Of a DNA stretch of 64,000 nt, positions 56,857 through 64,000 are shown one piece after another. Source of the stretch: Pogostemon cablin (Eukaryota > Streptophyta > Magnoliopsida > Lamiales > Lamiaceae); assembly GCA_023678885.1 (NCBI GenBank), contig CM042979.1, positions 25,286,981 through 25,350,980 of the forward strand. Reading direction: 5' to 3'. The notes under the pieces were generated by a model, which worked only from the letters and a program-made list of their open reading frames with translations, ran no database searches and was not told where the DNA came from. Made by a program: the position numbers and the translations under genes. Position 1 is the stretch's first letter, and every line of letters starts with the position of its first letter.

Positions 56857-57061
56857 TGAAAAGTTGAATGGTTGGGAGGCTGTTCACATCTCCCTAAAAT
56901 TCCCCAACTCACGTTACTTAATTACCATCACCCAAAAAATGAACAGCACTTATAATTATTTAGCTAAAAAAATTCACTTTCTATAAATAGCCAGTAGTTT
57001 AGGCGGGAAAACTGGTACTTACTATATATGGCAGACTTTTCTGCTTTTATATATATATAGA

Positions 57062-59124
57062 TCTTTAAAACTTTCCTTTTGAACCAACAATAATTTCAAC
57101 ATTATGTGAATTTAATTCACATTCCATTCGTCTTTCTTATGGTTCATTTGGAACATGTCATACTTATAAGGTAGTGAGTTTGTAAACTGCACTAATAAGT
57201 TTTTTAATCACATTCATTATGGAAGGTTTAAGTATTGCGGCAAGTTTTCATTAATGATAAGTTCATGTATGTCATCAGAACCATCAAACTTTATAGTGAT
57301 TAAAATAGTCATTAGTATCTCATCAAGAGATTTATTAGTAATTTAGGTATGATAGACTTAATTTATTAGTCACATTTATTCGCAAAAACATAAGGCTCAA
57401 TCTGTTTGATCCAACCCAAGCATTATAGTCAAATTACTTAATTTTATTGCTAGTACATGCAAATGAACAATTTATCTTTAAGTGACAAATAAAATCAAAA
57501 ATACTTTGGTGAAATTAGATATATTCGCACAATTTTAATTACTTTAATCCATTTTGTAATGGAACAGACGTAGCATGCGAGTAGAGACTAAATTATATAG
57601 GTAATTTTAAGAATAAGAATAATATAATTTATTCCTATAAATAACATAAGTAATTTAACAACAGATTCATGATCGAAGGCAATAAATGTATATTGAAGTT
57701 CTCCTTTGGGTGATACAACAATTTCATAATGATGCTTGCATATTTAACATAATTTGATAATTAAAATTTTCATTAAAACTATTTTGTCATCTTTGGACAT
57801 ACAAAACAGTTTGGCATAATTTATTAATTATCAGGCTATTACACTCATATTCATGAATTATAAAGACTAGCAATCACCTTTGGGTGAATTTAAAGTCTTA
57901 TAATTATGAAATTTTTAATAACACATATAATAAATTCTCTTTATTCAAGCATCACATAAATATGAGAAATTAAAATTTAATTATACGATTTTTCTTTATT
58001 ATTCTTTCTGGTCAGACGACTTTGGTGATTAACAAACAAACATTAAATAAATTTAAATCGTATACAAAATCATTAATCATAATCTTATCAAAGATTATCT
58101 TGATAAATATTCTATTAATTATTCATGACTAATATTTCAAGACATTAATTAATTTCATCACATAATATCTTTGTCATTAGATGTGCATAATTATAATTAT
58201 TCCATAGAATGCACATAATTATATTAATTCTATGGACATTAAGATTACAATCATAATAATTATCATTAAATTTTATCACAATAAACAGCAGATGTTCATA
58301 GACATAATATTATTATATTAGGCATGCACTTAATGCTAGCAATTGAACATTGTCTTATTTAAATAATAATTAATCTCTAATCATAAATCTTCATTAATGA
58401 TTGAATATTTTAAATTGCAATTCCATCAAAGTCATCATACATAATATTATTCATAAAATTCTCATGTGCCAAAACATAATATTAAAATTGGAGTAATTAA
58501 ATTACTATTTTTAACAGCTCAAACATAGAAATCATATCATTGCATAATTGCCATAAAATTATATTGCAATCTTTTAATCATGATATTTACTCATTTAATG
58601 ACTTATTTAATTAATAATTCATGGCACCGTAATTCGTGATCAAGAATATTGATTTCAAATTATTTATCATAAGCAAGATTTCACGTACTTACTTTAAGTG
58701 TATCATTAATTTATTATTTTAATGACTAATTGAAATCAAGATGCAATTTGGTAACCATGATTTGACCACTCTTAGAAGAGTAAATATAATAAATTTGCTA
58801 AATTATCATATTATAGCAAATACAATGAATTTGGCCAACTACACTGATTTATTAATTTAATAAGTGAGTAAATTCATCAAACTTCCTGAATACTATAACA
58901 ATGATTTGGAAATTATAGTGGATCATAATAGAAAGACACGGTCATAAACTAATTCTTAAATCACATATTTTCTTAAAAATTAATACTATAATAGCTGAAA
59001 TAATTTAACATATCCAATCATATTCAAAATCAAATATATAATTGATTTTACACGAAAGCCTTCATAGAAATTCTTTAAAATACGTAAATCATTAATAGAT
59101 GAAAAATCATGAGATCCAAACTAT
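57062..59124 (-). pseudogene. 5' internal (gag side) remnant of D
   Basis: Very AT-rich sequence between the Helitron and the primer site; gag and protease should lie here. I see no recognisable motif and no long frame. Confidence 0.5.
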
Positions 59125-59136
59125 GCTCTGATACCA
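59125..59136 (-). promoter_or_regulatory. Primer binding site, tRNA-iMet (D)
   Basis: Minus strand TGGTATCAGAGC, two bases from the LTR end at 59139. Confidence 0.92.
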
Positions 59137-59138
59137 CA

Positions 59139-59577
59139 TGTAAGCATAATTTCATAAATAATTAATTTATTAATTGACATGGATCTTAGATCTTCATGAT
59201 TTTCACACCACATAAACACGATTAGGCGCCATTAATGGCGGTCCTCCTGTGATACGTTCCTACGAATTACGCCGGGAACTGATTTCTCTCTCCTCACCCC
59301 TTTCTTTATGGCACAGTACATAAGACTTAATGTGATAGAGAATTAATAAAACTGTGTCTCTTTAATAGGTGGAGAGATGACCAGATCGGGATATTAAATC
59401 TTTATCAAATCACATCATATCAATGTGATTGTTATCCATAAATATATATATGACCTTATTTATCTCATATATATTATTTATTTAAACCATATCTTTATTT
59501 AAGATATTTGAACATAATAAATATCTTATATCTTTAATTATTAATTATTAATGGCACTAGGCCATAATAATCTTACA
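59139..59577 (-). repeat. 5' LTR of D
   Basis: 439 bp, TGTAAGC...CTTACA, adjacent to the primer site on the left and to the target duplication AATAC on the right. Confidence 0.92.
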
Positions 59578-59582
59578 AATAC

Positions 59583-59908
59583 AGCAGAAGACTGGAAGGT
59601 TGTTTGCTGCTGTTGTCCACCAACTTGTATGGTTTTTATAAAATCGTACAGACCACATAATACAATGTTTGATATACTGACGGAAAGCCACATAAGAGAG
59701 GATCGTTTTGGGGCATAGATCACTCAAATTCGGTATCGGATGAGAGAGTTATGCCCAAAACGGTGAGATTGCGCAGGCTGTCAGCGAGAATCTATCTTCT
59801 TCTACATACCCTGGAGAAAGGTAATACATTTCTTGGTTTTCTTGCTTCCACTGACTTAGAAACATATGGAACCCTAATGGTTCACGTTAACTAAATGATC
59901 GAACGCCA
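59583..59908 (+). repeat. Second LTR of C, right part
   Basis: Continues C LTR 2 after element D, matching about 20030-20354. Ends GAACGCCA and is followed five bases later by a primer site, not by a target duplication, so it also heads the second internal copy. Contains the shared LTR module at 59692-59775. Confidence 0.9.
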
Positions 59909-59913
59909 ATAAT

Positions 59914-62900
59914 TGGTATCAGAGCTTCGGATGGCAGGGTAAGCACACGTCAGGGCGCATGGAATTGAGTAAAGGAACTCGTTGGTTTGCACAGTGGTGT
60001 GGAGCTGTTCGTGCGATAGGACTCGCTGGCGAGTGATTGGCATGCGAGGGTCACACGGAATCATGCGTGGGTACAGGTGGAAGGCTTGGCGCATGGCGGC
60101 CGCAGTGCGCGGAAGGCATGGTGCACGGAGCAAGGAGCGGGCGCAGTGCGCGGAAGTTCTGACGCACGAATGTGGTCGTGTGGCTTTCGTGGGGTGCACG
60201 GAACAACACACGATGGAGGAGTCGTGGAGATGCTTCCCATCGGGCAACCAGGCACGTTTTTTGCATTTTATTTCGTGATATATAACTATATTAATTGATT
60301 TAATTATCTTTTATTGTTATATATGTATATGCATGTTCTATTTGATTTACCGCAGTAAAGAGAAGCATGCTAGGTTGCATATTTTATTTGATATATTATA
60401 TGTGTGTATCGCTGGAGTGTTGCACAAGACATCCCATTTTTGTCAAATTAATTCCTAATATATAACTGTCATAATAGATTGTCTATTATTGTTATATATA
60501 GATGTCTAATTAATTTCTAATATATAACTGCCATAATTGATGTAATTGTCAATTATTGTTATATATGGTTGCATGTCGATATCGATGATTTTAATAATGT
60601 GGACGATTTCAACAGTCGATATCGATAGTTTCAAAATTTTGATAATTTGGAAATTTTTGAAAATCTAATAATCTGGTCGATATCGATGATTTTAATAATC
60701 TGGTCGATATCGATGGTCGATATCGATGGATTCAAAAATTTGATAATCTGGATATTTTTAAAATTTTGATAATCTGGAAGTCTTTGCTGACATTCGTGCT
60801 TGGTGGCGAACAATCGAATTCGCTGATATATAAATGTTCATAATTTGATTTAATTATCTGATTATTATTATATATGTTTACATAATTCTCTGTGATTTAC
60901 TGCCTTAATTGGCGTAATAGGAGCATGTTAGGATTGCTATTTTATTCTTGAATATTATATGCATGTAAAAATCCTCGGTATTAAATAACTAAGTGAGAGA
61001 GAATTGGTAATTAATTCCCGCGGCCTCCATTATTGGTTTGTATGTGATGTGAGTAAACTTGCGTGTTGGCAATAGGCATTTCTCCACAACGGATGAGTTT
61101 ATTCACGGATTACTGGAATAGACTTCATTAAATAATTATGTTTGTAATGTGATGCACATGAACTTGCGTGTCGGTATAGACCTTCCTCCATATCGGATGA
61201 ATTTATATGCGGTTCACTGGTACAAACTTATAATTGATGACTGTAGGAAGTTATCCAAGCACGTGTGTACTTCTCCAACTGTAAGGCACATAAGCTTGCG
61301 CAATGGACTTGGGATCAAATAATGGTGTACACTTTGATGCAAATAATAAGTATCCTCCCCATCGGAGTCACTACTTTTATTTGCATGGCTAAAGATGAAC
61401 CGACTATTAATTATTTTATCATGAAGTTAGGTTGACGAATGAAATTAATGGGTAAAACCTTCTCTTGTAAATATTTGGGTTTATAAACGTCCACACTAAC
61501 GTGGCTTGCAGACTCACGGTGCTTGAGGTGTTGGTGAATTTTAATTTTATATTATTTTGAAGTAATCAATATAAATGGATAAAATTCGAAGATTTGATCG
61601 GTGTATTTATTTATGATTCTCTGCAATTTCAAATGGTTTCATTTTACTTATTGCTAGCTAAAAGAAAACATATTTACAGGTCTAAAATTAGATGATTAGA
61701 AAAGAATCTTGATTTCGAATTTCACTGCTTAAGAAAATATAAATATGTGTTCTCACTAAGGATATCCCATGATGCTTTTTAAAGTCTCTAGTGAAGAGGT
61801 GAGAGGTTCATAGAAATATGATGGTCTCATGCGACTCTTCAGATACTTGAGTAAATTAGATAGGCAAGAGGTCATGGTTGACTTGATGAATGAATTGAAA
61901 AACATGGATAAAAATTGAAAGGGAAACCTAGGTCAATTTTATTCTCCATAATTTGCCTAGATGTTTTGAGTAAGTTCCATCTGAATTATAAGAGGTTGTA
62001 TTCTATGGGAAACTTCTGACAAAACAAGTGGCAAAGGAAATCAACTTTCATCAAGATGTGAACAAGGTTAGTATCTTATTCACTAGTTGTTTAAGCATGA
62101 TTAGTGATGAAATCTACTGACACGTTGTGTGTAGATATCGAAATTACTAAAAGCGTGTAACTAAGTGATGATGAGATAATTGAATATATGGGTATACTAC
62201 GAGAGTAGTGGCTGTTGCAGCGGGAGTTGTTTATTTATCTTACGATATAAATAAACGTTTGGTTTTGAGAAATTGTCTATACGTATGTTTTCATAGAAAG
62301 AATTCATTTCAGTTTCTATGCACTTATGGATGTATACTCCATTTTATTTAAATGACATGGTCATAATGATGAGGGATGGAGTTATAATATGTTGTTGTAC
62401 ATTGGTGGACAATTTGTACTCTTAAATCATGTTTATCCCACGGATGCAACAAATATTAATTAATAACTCGTCTTTTAATCCTAATAAGAGAAAGACTATT
62501 ATGGAAATGATTAGATAGATGATGAATTATTTGAAATTGCTAAATTCATTTTATGGGTATGCCTTAGAAATAGCATGTCGTGTAACGTTTGTCTGTTTGT
62601 GGGATATTCTAGAAAAATAAAGGGTGATGATTTATTTAGTCCAAAAGATCGAAGGGTGATTGTTAAAACAAACACTAGATTTTTGTAAAAGGACTATATA
62701 TTAAATCATAAACCCATGTATAAATTGTTCTAAAGGAAGTGAGAGAGATAACACAAAGTATTAGTACCAAGTGTACAAGAGGATATACCACAAGGTAAAC
62801 TGCAACGCGTGTCACGTCTGATACACAATTGCATGTAGTGCCTTATCATAGTGGGAGGGTTGTTCGACAACCTGTAAGATATATGTTTTAGGAGAGTCGT

Positions 62901-63376
62901 GAGACTTGGTCCCTAGTAAACATAGAATGGACCCACGGATACGACAAAGCACTGCAAGATAGAAATGTCATATCTTAGCAAGTGTAATATTTCTGAAATT
63001 GAATCGATGGATTCTAAATCAAGTCTGGGAGCTTGTAGGACTACTAAATGGTGTAAAAGCCATTGGAAGTAGTCATACAAAATAAAAGAGGATCATACGG
63101 TAAGGTGAAAACTTTGGAAGCAAAGATTGTTGCGAAAAGGTATAATCAGAAAGAAAATGTTCATTTATAAGGAAACCTGTTCGCCGATAGCTATGCCTAT
63201 GTTGATCCGGACTCTTTTATCTGTTGCTACTCATATGAAATATGAGGGATAACAAATAGATGCCAAGACAGCTTTCCCGATTTGAAGTCTTGAGGAAAAC
63301 ATCTATGTGAAGCAACAGAGTGATTCATTGCAAAAGGCTAAGAGCATTATGATAGTAAGCTTAAAAGTGTCCATCG
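59914..63376 (+). pseudogene. Second internal copy of copia C
   Basis: Primer site TGGTATCAGAGC at 59914-59925, then GCGCACGG-type words (59936-60190), palindrome blocks (60275-60880) and decayed gag-pol. The integrase gap is the same as in copy 1 (about 62520-62600). At 62590 the sequence runs uninterrupted through the point where B entered copy 1. RT traces include about 63100-63320. Cut at 63377 by element E before the YVDD region. Confidence 0.8.
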
Positions 63377-64000
63377 TGTTAGCAATTGGATCTTATGGTG
63401 AACGTGATTCAACAATAAAAACAGGCAATTAAACAGCGGAAGCATAAAACAATTACCCGTCTTCTGGTTTGGTGTAGCGGATGATGATCTGAGAAGAACA
63501 CCTCGTGATCTTCTGCTGTATGTCCCAAGTCAACTCTGGTGTTGGGTGGTCAACAATCCCCAGAGTTCTCTCAATCTGCTTCTCTCTAACTTACGTCAAA
63601 AGAGGCGCAGCAAGTTGGGTTTCCAGAAGCTGAGATGACTATATATATTGGGCTACAGCAGGGACCAGGAGGAGAAATTGGGCTGGGCCTCAATTGAACT
63701 TAATTAACCAAGCTTAGCCCAAAGCTTTTAATTAAATCCAATAATAATAATATAGTCCACTAAAATATTATTATTGCACTACCCGTCCAATCCCAAAATT
63801 ATGTTCTGGGCTCCTTCTTATTATAAGCCCGATAGTCTCCCCATGTTTAAGATATACAATGTCCATTAATTAATTAAGTTACTGACAACTCAAATTAATT
63901 AATATCTCGTCCGAGAGTAGTACCACTCAACCTTTTTATCATGCCGGAAATTAATCCACTTGCAAGATTTACATGATAAACCTTATGAGCTCCTCAAGGG
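63377..64000 (-). repeat. LTR of C-related copia element E, inverted, cut by window edge
   Basis: Begins TGTTAGCAATTGG, the complement of an LTR end ...CTAACA. From about 63630 to 64000 it is the reverse complement of C LTR 1 (about 19550-19920), but diverged, and the terminal part (63377-63600) differs. It is therefore the outer end of a sister-family element in opposite orientation. Confidence 0.75.

Larger units (their letters stand above)
50109..57061 (-). mobile_element. Non-autonomous Helitron with captured fragments
   Basis: Minus-strand 5' end TCTATATATATATAAAAGC (57061 leftwards). The 3' end is a short hairpin (CGCGC-ATC-GCGCG), nine bases, then CTAG (50112-50109). It is inserted between host A (50108) and T (57062), as Helitrons do, with no target duplication. 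No Rep/helicase ORF. Cargo includes a hAT element, a tandem duplication, exon-like fragments, a MULE-like MITE and a PIF/Harbinger derivative. Confidence 0.85.
46563..59577 (-). mobile_element. Ty1/copia retrotransposon D with nested Helitron
   Basis: LTRs TGTAAGC...CTTACA at both ends, target duplication AATAC (46558-46562 and 59578-59582), purine tract next to the left LTR (complement of TTCTCCCACTTGG) and tRNA-iMet primer site beside the right LTR. Orientation is therefore minus. Coding content is strongly decayed and very AT-rich. The Helitron occupies 50109-57061. Confidence 0.92.
18961..63376 (+). mobile_element. Tandem Ty1/copia complex C (LTR-internal-LTR-internal)
   Basis: First LTR 18961-20354, first internal region 20355-45496 (interrupted by B), second LTR 45497-46562 plus 59583-59908 (interrupted by D), second internal region 59909-63376 (cut by E). 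Each LTR starts TGTTGGATTGTATAC and is followed by a tRNA-iMet primer site. Both internals carry the same loss of most of the integrase, so both are copies of one non-autonomous family. The middle LTR serves both copies, as expected from unequal recombination. Confidence 0.8.

Overview
This window is plant nuclear DNA from an intergenic, repeat-filled region. It holds no intact host gene. The evidence is a pile of plant-type LTR retrotransposons: Ty3 elements of the Athila lineage with tRNA-Asp primer sites, Ty1/copia elements with tRNA-iMet primer sites, a Helitron with CTAG terminus, and hAT, MULE-like and PIF/Harbinger-like DNA elements. Athila elements point to a flowering plant; I cannot name the species. 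Almost every coding region is broken by stops, frameshifts or deletions. The only uninterrupted ORF of clear character is the gag-like ORF of a young non-autonomous element (30399-31298).

Layout. 1-1456: two truncated LTRs of a Ty3-type element (G, minus strand), each with an array of TCGACC/GGTCGA hairpins. 1457-2880: copia remnant (H). 2885-7182 and 18059-18946: one pol-less, gag-only Ty3-derived element (F, minus) split by Athila element A. 7183-18058: element A (minus), with near-complete gag-pro-RT-RH-IN broken in three places. 18961-63376: a copia tandem complex (C, plus), LTR-internal-LTR-internal. Its first internal region is split by Athila element B (23373-43579, plus). B is itself split inside pol by the young gag-only element T (28415-34722, plus; target duplication CATGC). 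The second C LTR is split by copia element D (46563-59577, minus; target duplication AATAC). D is split by a Helitron (50109-57061, minus) that carries a hAT element, captured exon-like fragments (one NOC2-like), a MULE-like MITE and a PIF/Harbinger derivative. 63377-64000: the end of an inverted LTR related to C (E).

How the parts relate. Elements F and T lack pol but share with autonomous A and B the tRNA-Asp primer site (T), the region before the 3' LTR, the polypurine tract context and a small hairpin after the last ORF. The likely reading is that they were mobilised in trans by Athila-type enzymes. The least expected signals are: (i) arrays of imperfect hairpins built from GGTTCGACC/GGTCGAACC in LTRs, in the gag-pro spacer and downstream of pol; (ii) an unrelated GCACG/CGTGC palindrome array at the matching gag-pro position of A; (iii) a roughly 95-bp module shared between LTRs of Ty3 and Ty1 elements, two superfamilies that should not share LTR sequence by descent. 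All alignments were made by eye.
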